Shown: positions 27,101 to 35,727 of the stretch, one piece after another
How positions within the stretch are numbered: the first letter of the stretch is position 1
Layout: each line of letters starts with the position of its first letter
Assembly: GCF_029962835.1 (NCBI RefSeq)
Contig: NC_080577.1
Coordinates: 28,378,501-28,442,500, forward strand
Direction: 5' to 3'
Origin: Magnolia sinica
Lineage: Eukaryota > Streptophyta > Magnoliopsida > Magnoliales > Magnoliaceae
Length of the DNA stretch: 64,000 nt
Position numbers and translations under genes: made by a program
The notes under the pieces: generated by a model
The model's database searches: none
What the model saw: only the letters and a program-made list of their open reading frames with translations
What the model was told of the DNA's origin: nothing

Positions 27101-30100
27101 TAGCAAAGATGTGAAAAATAGCAAACTACCTAAATAAGCAACCACTTAAATAAGAAAGTACTTAAATAAAAGAATCTAAGATTACTTCTTGCCTAATATA
27201 AAGATATCAAAGGAAATTATCTAATATGGAGATTTAAAGAAATGGAAAGTAAAGATATTTCCTAATATAGAAATTTGAAAGAAAAAGGAAAGTAAAGACG
27301 GGCCAAAAAGGAAAAGTGGCATTTTCTTGTACACACGTGTGAGACCCATCCAATTGATTATTAAACCATTCACTTGGTCCAAATCATCAATCACGACAAT
27401 TTCAACAGATGGATTCTTCAAATCTCGGTCAATCAATTTGTATGCCCATTTGGTTGCATCACACTTACAAGTGCTTGGGGGGAAGAAATTCACCTGTAAG
27501 TCACTTACAAGCAAAACTGCCAGGAAACTTTATGGGGCTAGGGATGAGAACTTACAACTGAAAGTCACCTTCAAGTGAGAATCAATTACAACTTAAAAAC
27601 TTATCGGCATCCAAACAACCCCTAACAAGGGGGCACGCTTGGATGCCTATAAGTTCTTTAAGTTGTAACTTACAAGTAAGTCACAAGTAAATCCTGTTTG
27701 GATGTAAACTGTAAGTCACCTAAAGGTGAGTTGGTTTTTTTGTTTGGTAACCTGTAAGTTAGTTACAAGTAAGAAGCCATATATCCATACCAAGAAGAGC
27801 ATAGAGTAGGGAATTGTTTCAAAATCTGACTGACACATAAGAAAACTTGACAAAAAGTTTGTCATTTCGTTGAGCCCAACTAGATGAATATTTGAGCCGA
27901 TTCTTAGGCTAAACCAATCATCAAGTAGGCGATAAAGGCGGGCCCACAAATTCAAAAACATCTTGATATGGTCCAGCCACTGTTGAATACAAAACATTGA
28001 AGATAATGTGCATACAGCAACTAAGTGATAAAACAACATTGACAGGGAATCAATTACACATTAAATAAAGAAAAAAAGAAGAATGCAAAAACATAGTTGT
28101 GGGAAAATGCATGTTAATAGTGAGCTCACGCCACCTACCATAAGGCAAGGAAGATTCAAGAGACCATTTGTAGCATACGCGCCAGTCCATTACACGTGTG
28201 AAATCTGGACCATTCATAAGGACTAACCACAAACATACTGGTGCCATTAGGTGGTCCATCGTATATGTACAAATAATTTGGACCAATGATCAACTTCTCT
28301 TGACGCTTCATTTATATCATATATGTACATAGAATTGACAACACACTAATTATAAAAGGTAGAATTGACAACGCACTAATTATAAAAGGTCCAACCATTG
28401 GTCCGCACCAACCATCAAAAGGACAAACATATGGCCTACGGCTCATCCACAATGGGGCCCATATTTTCAACATTTGATAGCTGGAAAGAAATAAAAAAAT
28501 AAAAAGAATAAAACGATCAATGGCTATGGTTGTAGGGCCCACCTAGATATATGTTTTATATATCCACGTCATTCATCAATTTTGCCAGCTCATTTTAGGG
28601 CATGTGCCCAAAAATGAAGAAAATCCGAATCTCAGGTGGGCCCCGCCACAAGAAACAATGGTAACTAAATACCCACCAATGAAAACTTCTTGTGGGCCAC
28701 AAAAGTTTTGGATCAAGCTTATATTTGTGTTTTCCCTTCATACATGTCCATGTGACCTTATTAATAGGTTGGATGGCAAATAAACATTATGGTGGGCCCT
28801 AGGAAGTTTTTAATGGTGAGAGTTCAATCAACACTGTTTCCTATGATGTGGCCCACCTGAAATTTGGATCAGCTTCATTTTTTGGCCCATGCCCTAAAAT
28901 GAATTGACAAATCTGATGGACGGCGTGGATATACAAAACACATGTTATCTAGGCCCCATTGTCATGACTTCACTGAATTGGGGCCCAATTCAAATGCAAG
29001 AACAAATGAAAAAGGAAAAAATAAATAAACCTATCGAGCCAACTACAGAAAGGGGAGGGGGGGAGGGGGAGCGAGAGAGGGGTTGCAGAGAGGGGAAGAG
29101 AGATAGAGTCAATTACAGGAGGTTCTTCAATGGTTGGAGCTTTGCTGTAATGGAGGTGTGTTTCCCTCTTTCCCTCTTTTAAAAAATCTGACCGTTGGAT
29201 TGGAAGCAAGTTACAGGTAAGTGAAAAGATAGCTCACAACTATGTAGCTTTCTTGTGAGATTTGCATGTAATTTCCTTACAGGTTGAGAGTGACTTACAA
29301 GTAAGTTTCCTCTCCCAAACACCACCTTACAGAAGTTTCAGGCATCCAAACGACCCCTGAGGTTGTGGTTGGATGCCAATTCAATTCAATATGAGGATTG
29401 AATTGAGATTATGATCATTTCAGGTACAACTTGAAACAAGTAGAATTGCAAGTTGCAATTTGATTGATTAAGAATTTCCAATTTTAGCCATTTCTTCTAC
29501 ATCAAATTAGATTGTTGCAATTTAGTTCAACTAACCATCCAAGCACACCCTAAAGTTGGGGTTTTCAAGAAGGTAATGGAAATGAATAAATTACAACACA
29601 ATGGAAAAAGTGATCGATTTGCCTCCGTCGCACTCAGGATCTAGGATGTGTGTCACCATCCACTGGGGACCACATGTCCATTGAAAAATTTCTTTCCGTT
29701 GTCCTAAATTCATCTGCAGATAGTGATAGTTACCGCTTGTAAAATAGAGTCCACTACACGAACAGTTCCGGTGATCCGACCACTTAGCATGTGTACCCCT
29801 GTAATGTGCAGGAAATTCGCTTCAAAGAAAATGTTGTAAGTGGCCACTTCAAGGGGGTCAGCCTCTTAAGACAGTGTAGGGAGATAAGATTTTTCTATAT
29901 GATCTCCCAGATCACCAGATTTACAAATTTATAAAGATCTCCTAACAATTGCCAGACCTAGTCCAAAGGAAATAAACAAACTCTCCTAGAATATTTGATC
30001 CTAACAAATTAAATTTGACTGACTCTTACTCTAACAAATTATTGACTAATTCTTCATTGGACACCTCAGCAGTGCACACATTACATGCCATACTCCTTCA

Positions 30101-33100
30101 AGAAACCTTGTCCTCAAGGTTTGAATCTGGGAACCATTCCTTGAGTTGATAGTTTTCCCAGGTTACATCAACATTTTCACACCCTTGCCACCTTACAAGA
30201 ACCTCCATTATCACTTTATTTCCACGTTGAACCATACGCCTAGCTAAAATTTCTTCAGGTTAGGGTTGAAGAACACCTTGATCTGAAATGGGGGGCAACT
30301 GACCTTGAATTGGAACCTCGTCTCCCACCTTCTTTAAGCTTTGACACATGAAAAACATGATGGATGCGTGATTCAACTGGAAGACAAAGCTTATAAGCAA
30401 TCGGACCAATTCGTTCAATGACTTAGTAAGGGCCGAAAAATCTCAGAGATAGTTTTTGCGTTCTTCTCATGACCACTAATTGTTGACGAGATGGTTATAG
30501 GCATAGGTAGACCCAATCACCAACCGAAAATTCTCGTTCGGTTCAGTGAAGGTCGGCCATCCTCTTTATTCTCTCTTGGGTGACCACCAAATGCTCTTTC
30601 AATATCTTCAAAATTTGATCCCTTCCTTTGAGCGCATCTTCCAAGGCTTGAACTTGTGTAGTGCCAGCAACCAGTGTTTTAAATAGCGGTAGCGTAATGC
30701 TCAGCCCTCTATAGCGTTTAGCATAAATACGTAGCGTGAAGCGTAAGCTACACGATACTAATATTTTTTAATTTAAAAATAGGACAAATATAATAAATAG
30801 TGAAAAAAAAGGAAAAAATATAAAAATGCCTAAAAGATGATTCATTTTATAAATTATAAGCATGTTCAAAAAAGTTATTAGTTATCATTTATCAAAAGCC
30901 AATCCACGTATATAAGCCAAATTAAATAATTATCACATCAACAACTTTCTAACCAAACCACTTTAATTAATAATGTCTAATTGAAACCACAAGTCACAAT
31001 TATGAAAAGAAATAAAAATCCTATAGGTTAAAAGTATCAAGTACAATACAAGTGTTACATTCCTCAACATTAGAAACAAAGAAAACGTGAAAAAAAGAAT
31101 AAAAAAATAAAATAGTAAAAAAATACATTACAGCTTACGCTACAGACGCTACGCGTTACATAGCTGTAGCGTACGCTACAGGGGATTTACGCTATTTGAG
31201 ACGCTACGTAGCGCTACGGCCACGCTACGCTACAGGCGTTATTTGAAACACTGCCAGCAACATAGGTCACGAGGCATGGTGGTGGAACACCACAAACAAT
31301 CTCGTATGGTGTCATCCTGGTAGACGAATGAGTACTCATATTATACCACCATTCAACTAAGGATACCCATTTGGCCCATTCCCATGGTTTTTTCCCAGCA
31401 AAACACCTTAAACAAGTCTCTAGGCATCGGTTGATAATCCTAAATTGACCATCAGATTGGGGATGGTAAGCTGAGTTGCAGTTTAATTGAGTACCCTGTA
31501 GCTTGAAAATTTCTTTTTAGAAAAGGCTTAGACAGATAGGATCTTTATCACTGACGATTGATATTGGCATAACGTGAAGCTTGAAGACATTGTTGATGAA
31601 GAGTTTGTGATAGTTGTAGCAGTATAGGGATGGGAGAGAGGTATGAAATTCGCATTGTAACTTGTGCACTGCTAAGGTGTCCAATGAAGAATTAGTCAAT
31701 AATTTGTAGTAAGAGTTAGTCAAATAAATTTGTTAGGATTGGATATTCTATAAGAGTTTGTTTAGTTCCTTTGGACTAGGTCTAATAATTGTTAGGAAAT
31801 CTTTATAAATTTGTAAATCTGGTGATCTGGGAGGACATAGAGAAAAATCTTATCCATTATGCTAGAAATTTATAGAAGAACACCTCTTTTGTCTAATTGG
31901 ATGGTCTTTTTGAGCTTGTCCTCATTATGGATAGCTAGGTCCAAGGTTGATTCACCATTAATTTTGTAACGTTTTCCATCGACGTTGAACTGCATGGAGA
32001 GGTTAGAGAAATCCCACAAAATGGGTCCTAGAGTTCTTAACAAGTGAGCTCCAAGGACCGCATCGCACCCACCCAACGTTAAGTAAAAGTCGGTAGTAAG
32101 GGGTCGATTTTGAAATGACAGTGTGAACCCATCGCACCTTCCTTGACTGGTTAACTTCCCTCCATTTGCGACCATTACCTCAAATCACCCACTAGAAAGG
32201 ATGGACAATCCAGCCCTCTTGGCTATTGCAGGGTCTAGGAAATTGTGGGTGCTTCCGGAGTCTATCAACACCACAATATTTTTTTATTTTTATTTTTAAT
32301 TTTCCTTTCAGCAACATAGTTTGGGGAGGTGGCTTACCGACAATGGCAAGTAGGGATATCTCCGGTGTCACATTAGGCTCAACCTCGATATGGGATTCTT
32401 CAACAACATCCTTCTCGGCCTCCTCAGCTACCAAGTCATCACATTTGATCCCATCAAACAGATAAGAGTTTTTGCACCTTACATTGAAGTCCATGTGATC
32501 AACAGTTGTAGCACAACCCTTGGTCACAGTGTCCCTTCATCTCTACTGGAGTGAGCCTGTGCACTGCAATGGTCGGCTTCCTTGCAACCGTTGATCCAGG
32601 ATTGGTGGAAGGGATGATAAGGCTTCTGTCATTCTGAGGTGGACGGCGTCGATAATTGATCTTTTCTTCTTGAATTCGAGCCAACCCGAAGGCAGCGAAC
32701 AAGGAAGCTGGTTTGAACATTTTTACACTCAGCCTAATGTCATCCTTGAGGCTGCTTAAGAAACAACTTACCATAAATGCTTCCGTCAATCATTCGGTTC
32801 GATTAGCAAGAGTCTCAAATCGTGTCTGATATTCTTCCATGATGGTTAATTGGCAGAGTTTGGTGAGAGCTTCCACAGGATCATCATACTCGGTCGGACC
32901 GAATCGAGTTTCAAGGGCCTTTGCAAAGGTATCCCAGCTAGTCAAGGCCCCGGAATTCTCCATCTAATTGTACGACGAAAGAGCCTTTCCCTCCATCTGG
33001 AAGGATGCAATTAATAGTCGGTGGTGCGGAGGCATCTAATGGTAGGTGAAAAAATTGTTGTGCTCCGTAAAGCCAACCGGAAGGACAGTTCCCATCAAAC

Positions 33101-33918
33101 CTGGGGAAGTCCAGCCGAATTGCTCTGGTTTGGATTCCTATAGTATCACCGGGGTGGCTGTTGGGCTGTCGATTGACTGAATGGCCCGCAAACCTTTCTC
33201 CTTTTTCACATTGTTGAATACGAGTGAGACTCTCGTAGCTTGTAGCCAGGACACTCAATCGCTGAACCAGTTCATCAAGGATCCGTTGGTGAGATTCTTG
33301 AGTATCCCTGAGCAGATTCACAGCATCAATGAGCTGGGATAACTGGGTTAAACGGGTACCATCAACCATCGTAGGATCAAATGGCTCTAATGCCAAACTT
33401 GTAACGTGCAGGAAATTTGCTTCAAAGAAAATGTTGTAAGATGGCCAATTAAAGGGGGCCAGCATCCTAAGACAGTGTAGGGAGATAAGATTTTTCTCTG
33501 TGTCCTCCAAGATCACCAGATTTACAAATTTATAAAGATCTCCTAACAACTGTCGGACTTAGTCCAAAGGAACTAAACAAACTCTCCTAGAATATCTGAT
33601 CTAACAAATTTATATGAGTGACTCTTACTCTAACAAATTATTGACTAATTCTTCATTGGAGACCTCAGCAGTGCACACGTTACATCCCCATTTGGTGGCA
33701 AGACACTCTAGATACTGAGAAGCGACGGGGGCAACAGGAAGTCATGGAAAAATATCCATCACCCATCGGAATAGAACTTACATTTTAGAAACGGTTTTTT
33801 TTCTTTTTTAAATGCTTTCTTTCTTCATTTAGGGTTAGGGTTACAAGGGAAAAAAATGCAAAACAAAACCAATCAAGGCAGAAACATATGAAGACTGAAA
33901 TGCATGACTAACCTGCAT
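12086..33918 (-). CDS. SF3B5: splicing factor 3b subunit 5 (SF3b10), four exons over 21.8 kb
   Basis: SF3B5 is a small subunit of the SF3b complex in the U2 snRNP, which recognises the branch point in the nucleus. Four minus-strand exons join to exactly 264 nt, or 87 codons plus stop. Exon 1 is 33918-33913 (ATG CAG, donor GTTAGT). Exon 2 is 20223-20138 ([19 protein letters not shown]...). Exon 3 is 19774-19651 ([19 protein letters not shown]...YNFMQ). Exon 4 is 12133-12086 ([15 protein letters not shown], stop). The length and nearly every residue agree with my recall of the plant protein. I note an Arg where Gly is usual (YVRTGHAD) and a Cys where Arg is usual (GRECYNF). Phases fit at every junction. 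Introns 1 and 3 have GT-AG ends; intron 2 (19775-20137) needs a GC donor. Introns 1 (13,689 bp) and 3 (7,517 bp) are full of mobile elements. The frame is intact, so I call it a gene; a silenced copy cannot be excluded. Confidence 0.9.
13075..13500 (+). mobile_element. LINE (non-LTR) pol fragment
   Basis: 13101-13376 reads [18 protein letters not shown]... followed by RFLRLYRL. This corresponds to the 'FWxDxW ... FPRLYRL' segment between the reverse transcriptase and zinc-finger end of plant L1-like LINEs. A stop at 13374 and loss of both flanks show a dead fragment. It sits in SF3B5 intron 3, opposite to that gene. Confidence 0.65.
15014..15104. repeat. two tandem copies of a 52-bp unit
   Basis: GTTGACTTCCAAAGAGCATC and the following 20 bases occur at about 15015 and again 52 bp later, with one mismatch. 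This is a recent local duplication in SF3B5 intron 3. Confidence 0.8.
15149..15514. mobile_element. MITE with GGGCCTATTTGG termini
   Basis: The left end GGGCCTATTTGGATTGCC matches the inverse of the right end (AACCCAAATAGGCCC). Inverted similarity extends inward (CATCAGTAATGTATTGTAAA against TTTACAGTACCTTACTGATG). The flanks TGA and TTA resemble a 3-bp TWA-type target, which suggests a PIF/Harbinger or Tourist-like element. Confidence 0.65.
15668..18241. mobile_element. hAT-like non-autonomous element, GTATCG subterminal repeats
   Basis: The termini are CAGTGTTCGAAATATCGG and its inverse, ATATTTCGAACACTG. A perfect 8-bp target duplication AATAGTAC flanks it (15660-15667 and 18242-18249), which is the hAT signature. 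Both ends are dense in GTATCG, CGATAT and TATCGGCCGATA words. The 2,574-bp interior encodes no transposase. It holds four or more copies of the GGGCCCACC-type TIR repeat (about 15955-16205, 16440-16665, 16790-17215 and 17295-17725). The element lies in SF3B5 intron 3. Confidence 0.88.
16790..17215. repeat. GGGCCCACC-type TIR repeat, one of a local cluster
   Basis: The left half reads TTATCCACGCCGTCCATCTG and the right half has the inverse, ATGGATGGACGGAGTGGATA. Between them are the usual conserved blocks (AGCTTAAGTGTGCCACACC, GGTGAGGTTCGCTTGAG). Similar copies stand on both sides inside the hAT-like element. Confidence 0.65.
18540..18950 (-). mobile_element. TRIM: 411-bp terminal-repeat retrotransposon in miniature
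   Basis: Two direct repeats, 18540-18689 (150 bp) and 18743-18950 (208 bp), both start TGATGCA(A/G)GACAATTAACC and end GCATTA. The internal region is only 53 bp. It contains GCTCTGATACCA (18728-18739), the inverse of the initiator-Met primer site TGGTATCAGAGC, so the element is on the minus strand. The 5-bp duplication GAAGG is perfect (18535-18539 and 18951-18955). The right LTR carries an extra run of CCGCCTCACATG(A/G)GCCACC repeats. There is no coding capacity, so mobilisation must be in trans. Confidence 0.88.
19651..19774 (-). CDS. SF3B5: SF3B5 exon 3
   Basis: The exon is 124 nt and starts with the last base of the Phe codon. It reads [20 protein letters not shown] and onward to YNFMQ, followed by a GTATGC donor. 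The acceptor is GTGTAG. It covers the central, most conserved part of the family. Confidence 0.9.
20138..20223 (-). CDS. SF3B5: SF3B5 exon 2
   Basis: The exon is 86 nt and reads [20 protein letters not shown] then TGHADLNR plus TT. The acceptor is TTTTTGGGGCAG. The base pair after the exon on the minus strand is GC, not GT, in the context AGATT|GCAAAT. An in-frame ATG at 20241 could start a slightly longer N-terminus (MLFLGQ), but exon 1 at 33.9 kb gives the family's usual MQASD start. Confidence 0.85.
20429..20675. mobile_element. Tourist-like MITE
   Basis: The ends are GGCCCTGTTTGGTAGGTGCC and the inverse GGCATCTACGAAACAGGGCC. The target duplication TAA is perfect (20426-20428 and 20676-20678). 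This is the PIF/Harbinger (Tourist) pattern. The element is in SF3B5 intron 1. Confidence 0.85.
20572..21127. repeat. tandem duplication, about 278-bp unit
   Basis: AACTGACAAC..., the right end of the Tourist-like MITE, the AAAAGAAAAGAAAAACATG stretch and the start of a GTCGTTTGGATGCC MITE all occur twice in order (about 20572-20849 and 20850-21127). Divergence is only a few per cent by eye. The second unit is the insertion site of the 21135-24098 element. Confidence 0.75.
21135..24098. mobile_element. hAT-like element with GTAACG/CGTTAC ends, carrying a LINE piece
   Basis: The ends are CAAGGTGT...ACACCTTG. The flanks CTTACAGG (21127-21134) and CTTACATG (24099-24106) match at 7 of 8 positions, as expected for an aged hAT target duplication. 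Subterminal sequence repeats TAACAG, GTAACGG, CCGTTAC and CCGTAT. The interior holds a LINE 3' end (about 21886-22815), GGGCCCACC-type repeats (about 22840-23060 and 23140-23560) and a GA/CAG-rich low-complexity tract (23655-23900). No transposase is seen. Confidence 0.72.
21886..22815 (+). mobile_element. LINE 3' end encoding a zf-RVT domain
   Basis: An open frame at 21986-22735 (249 codons; similarity begins about 21890) contains FWEDIWEE, then [20 protein letters not shown], then [23 protein letters not shown]. This is the zinc-binding C-terminus of plant L1-type reverse transcriptases (zf-RVT). The stop at 22733-22735 is followed by a TTTTTATATAAAAATATC tail. The reverse transcriptase core and ORF1 are absent, so it is a 5'-truncated insertion. 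The unbroken 249-codon frame suggests it is fairly young. Confidence 0.85.
24285..24700 (+). mobile_element. LINE fragment (zf-RVT end)
   Basis: 24300-24539 reads ...[29 protein letters not shown]. This matches the 'W...P..I.WAIWLERN.R.F' end of plant LINE polyproteins. It is a second, more degraded LINE piece next to the previous one, preceded by a C-run at 24210-24224. Confidence 0.6.
24943..27461 (-). mobile_element. short LTR retroelement with an extra inverted partial LTR
   Basis: The unit is bounded by the perfect 5-bp duplication CACTT (24938-24942 and 27462-27466). Two direct LTRs start TGCAAACCCC: 25276-25968 (693 bp) and 26792-27461 (670 bp). On the minus strand the 5' LTR is followed by TTGGTATTAAAGC (26787-26775), a primer site of the initiator-Met type. 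The 3' LTR is preceded by the purine tract GCTGGGAGGAAC. The roughly 820-bp interior encodes one gag-like frame only. Outside the left LTR, 24943-25270 is about 328 bp of the same LTR in inverse orientation, so the outer ends form a long inverted repeat (TGATGCAA(T/C)CAAATGG). Confidence 0.8.
26237..26745 (-). CDS. gag-like protein of the short LTR element
   Basis: A minus-strand frame continues open from 26824 through the primer site; I take the start at [13 protein letters not shown] near 26745. The product is rich in Tyr/Ser near its start ([18 protein letters not shown]) and then has a charged helical segment ([20 protein letters not shown]). I recognise no protease, integrase or reverse transcriptase motif. 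The position between primer site and polypurine tract suggests a gag-like product of a non-autonomous element. It is complete to a TGA at 26237. Whether it is translated is unknown. Confidence 0.5.
27629..29355. mobile_element. composite GTCGTTTGG-type element, about 1.7 kb
   Basis: The left end near 27629 (GCTTGGATGCCTATAAG with GTAAGTCAC words) and the right end (GGCATCCAAACGACCCC, ending 29355) are inverted. The right third (GA-rich tract, CTCTTTTAAAAAATCTGACCG, then GTAAGT words) is shared with the copy ending at 35727. A GGGCCCACC-type repeat lies inside at about 28530-28965, and a 30-bp unit is duplicated at 28331-28391. Confidence 0.5.
28530..28965. mobile_element. GGGCCCACC-type TIR repeat
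   Basis: The left half TAGGGCCCACCTAGATATATG...GCTCATTTTAGGGCATG is mirrored by a right half CATGCCCTAAAATGAATTG...GATGGACGGCGTGGATATA...CTAGGCCCC. This is one of the better preserved copies and defines the family's internal blocks. Confidence 0.7.
29359..29551. mobile_element. small TIR MITE
   Basis: The left end GTTGTGGTTGGATGCCAATTC and right end AACCATCCAAGCACACCC are inversely related. The interior is a series of AATTGCAA and TTGCAATT words. No target duplication is obvious. Confidence 0.4.
30130..33390 (-). pseudogene. Ty3/gypsy gag-pro-int remnant
   Basis: Gag is at about 33390-32530 (RLDFPRFDG followed by WLYGAQQFF), interrupted by stops. A zinc-knuckle remnant is near 32500. The retropepsin region lies at 32370-31870 ([16 protein letters not shown], then [10 protein letters not shown]), with the active-site segment shifted near 32240. 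Reverse transcriptase is absent. Integrase resumes at about 31480-31260 ([20 protein letters not shown]) and, beyond the hAT insert, at 30660-30130. It ends in a chromodomain-like stretch (VLVRWQG followed by VTWENYQL) that may guide integration to chromatin. Confidence 0.8.
30672..31253. mobile_element. hAT-like MITE, GTAGCG subterminal repeats
   Basis: The ends CAGTGTTTTAAATAGCGG and (inverse) CAGTGTTTCAAATAACG match. The 8-bp duplication CCAGCAAC is perfect (30664-30671 and 31254-31261). GTAGCG and CGCTAC words are dense at both ends, and the middle is AT-rich with no coding capacity. Removing the insert and one duplication copy restores the integrase frame across the site. Confidence 0.9.
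33913..33918 (-). CDS. SF3B5: SF3B5 exon 1 (start codon exon)
   Basis: The minus strand reads AGCAAGG ATG CAG, followed by the strong donor GTTAGT. The six coding bases supply the MQ that the family needs before ASDRF in exon 2 at 20223, in the right phase. There is a purine at -3 of the start. The 5' UTR must extend to higher coordinates. The assignment rests on the MQ match, donor quality and exact total length, and is less certain than the other exons because the exon is so short. Confidence 0.72.
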
Positions 33919-34016
33919 CCTTGCTCCGTTTTTACGAATCGAGAGTAAAAAATTAAAAGGATCTTGCCGTACAGATCTAGAAAACAAAGAGTCCGGACAA
34001 GTAAAGTTACTCATAG

Positions 34017-35727
34017 GAACTGTTTGGATGTAAGTTGTAAGTCCCACTCATAAAAAAATAAAAATAAATGAAAATGCTAGTTACTACCATTAGAAAGTTT
34101 AATTCAATCAACGAATTAGATAGGAATTGTTATAAAACCCTATAATATAAAAAGAATGGATTAAAGAATTCTAATCCCATAAGTAATATTTACATATACA
34201 GCTAAGAAACGTCAGTGGGAAAAAGGTGGGCCCCAATTCAAATACGTATATGGGCCAACTCCAATTTAAACATGATCATAAATGGCCACGGAAAAACTCG
34301 GCACCCAATCAGCCATGGCTGAGATCGGTTTCTGTGGGCCCCACCATGATGATGTGTTTATCCATCCTCCATCTATTTTTCTAATCATTTAAGGATATTA
34401 TGTCAAAAAGCCAAAGCTCAAGTGGACCGTACTACAAAAAGTGATTTAATGAAATGGTACCATTAAAAACTTTTTGGAGGCCATAAATTTTTATAGCTAC
34501 TTTATTTATGTCCCAACCTAATGACGATGTCAAAAAACAGCTAAGAACTTGAGGGATTTTAATGTGATACCAAACTTAGTTTTCTTGTGGTGGGGTCCAC
34601 GTGGATTTATGTTCCTCATTCATTTTTTATAAGCCAAAATGACATAAAGAATGGATAAAAATAGGGTGGGAATCCATACATCTGGGCCCAAATTTTAAGT
34701 GGTGGCAGAATAACTACTTTTAACTGTGGTCCCTGATCAATTCCTATACTATGTAACTGAGTGTAAAAATTAAGTGGTTTGACTAACCAAGCTAACTAAA
34801 AAAAAAAAAGCCAATGCTTTCCATTTTAATATGGGCCCAAAATGGGAGACGCCCATTTTAAGAAGTATCAATGACCTTCGCCGATTATCACCAGTGACAG
34901 TTTAAGAGTTCTCTTGAGAACTTTTTGAGAACTCATCACGCGTGACTTGAGTCCAAAATCTGAACGGTCCACGTGATGCTGAACCCCATGAAACTCCTAT
35001 GACCCAACTGTTACTTTGATCTAAAATATTGGTGGGCCATAACAAAAGAAAACATTTTCCTACTTTGATTTGTATCTCTCTTTTCTATGGCCCACCAGAG
35101 TTTTAAATCACGGAGAAAATTAGTCCCTGATGGTTTCATGGGATGCTGCATCACATGGACCGTTCGGATTAGAGGTCCATGACACGTGTGAAAAAATGCA
35201 CACATGCGCAGGTGCGTATAAGTGAGCGTGCCTTATCGTGTAACGTCAAGCCACTGCCGTTTTCAAAGATTAAAAAAGGGTTGATGAAACCCTACCATTT
35301 TCAAAGAGAAAAAAAGGGTTGATGAAACCCTAACGTTCTAGGGGGAGAAGAGACGGAAGGCGGTAATTGCAGGAAAAGATTGCAGAGACGGAGAGAGATT
35401 GCAGAGAGGGAGTGAAGGAGGGGAAGAGAGATTGCAGAGAGGGAGGAGGAGAGTGCTTGGGATGGAGAGACGAAACCTTCAATCCCCTTTGGTGCGTTTC
35501 TCCCTCTTCCCCTCTTTTTAAAAATCTGACCGTTGAGCCCGTAAGTGACTTACAAGGAAGTGACTTCCCACCCCCATCCCCATGCAGTTTTTTGGTAGAT
35601 TTGCCTGTAAGTGACTTACAGGTTGTAAGTTACTTACAGGTGATTTTTCTCCCCCAAACACTACCTGTAAGTGACTTCCCTGTAAGTAACTTCCCACTTA
35701 CCCAACTTACAGGCATCCAAACAGGCC
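34017..35727. mobile_element. composite GTCGTTTGG-type element, about 1.7 kb
   Basis: The left half starts near AACTGTTTGGATGTAAG and the right end is GGCATCCAAACAGGCCC at 35727. The right part (GA-rich 35345-35460, CTTTTTAAAAATCTGACCG, GTAAGTGACTTAC words) matches the copy ending at 29355. A GGGCCCACC-type repeat lies inside at about 34335-34690. The element separates the SF3B5 5' end from a related short sequence at 35729. Confidence 0.45.

Larger units (their letters stand above)
24883..27622. mobile_element. GTCGTTTGGATGCC MITE split by an LTR element
   Basis: The left end GGGGTCGTTTGGATGCC (24883) pairs with the inverse GGCATCCAAACAACCCC (ending 27622). When the insert 24943-27461 and one copy of its CACTT duplication are removed, a MITE of about 216 bp remains. 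Confidence 0.75.
29800..33684 (-). mobile_element. Ty3/gypsy-type LTR retrotransposon, deleted
   Basis: The LTRs are 29800-30085 (286 bp) and 33400-33684 (285 bp). Both start TGTAA and end TTACA, with flanks ACCCC and TCCCC (4 of 5). On the minus strand the 5' LTR is followed by TTTGGCATTAGAGCC, close to the initiator-Met primer site. The order gag, protease, integrase with a chromodomain-like end defines Ty3/gypsy. The reverse transcriptase and RNase H are missing between about 31860 and 31510. A hAT-like element (30672-31253) splits the integrase. The insertion is in SF3B5 intron 1, in the same orientation as the gene. Confidence 0.88.
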
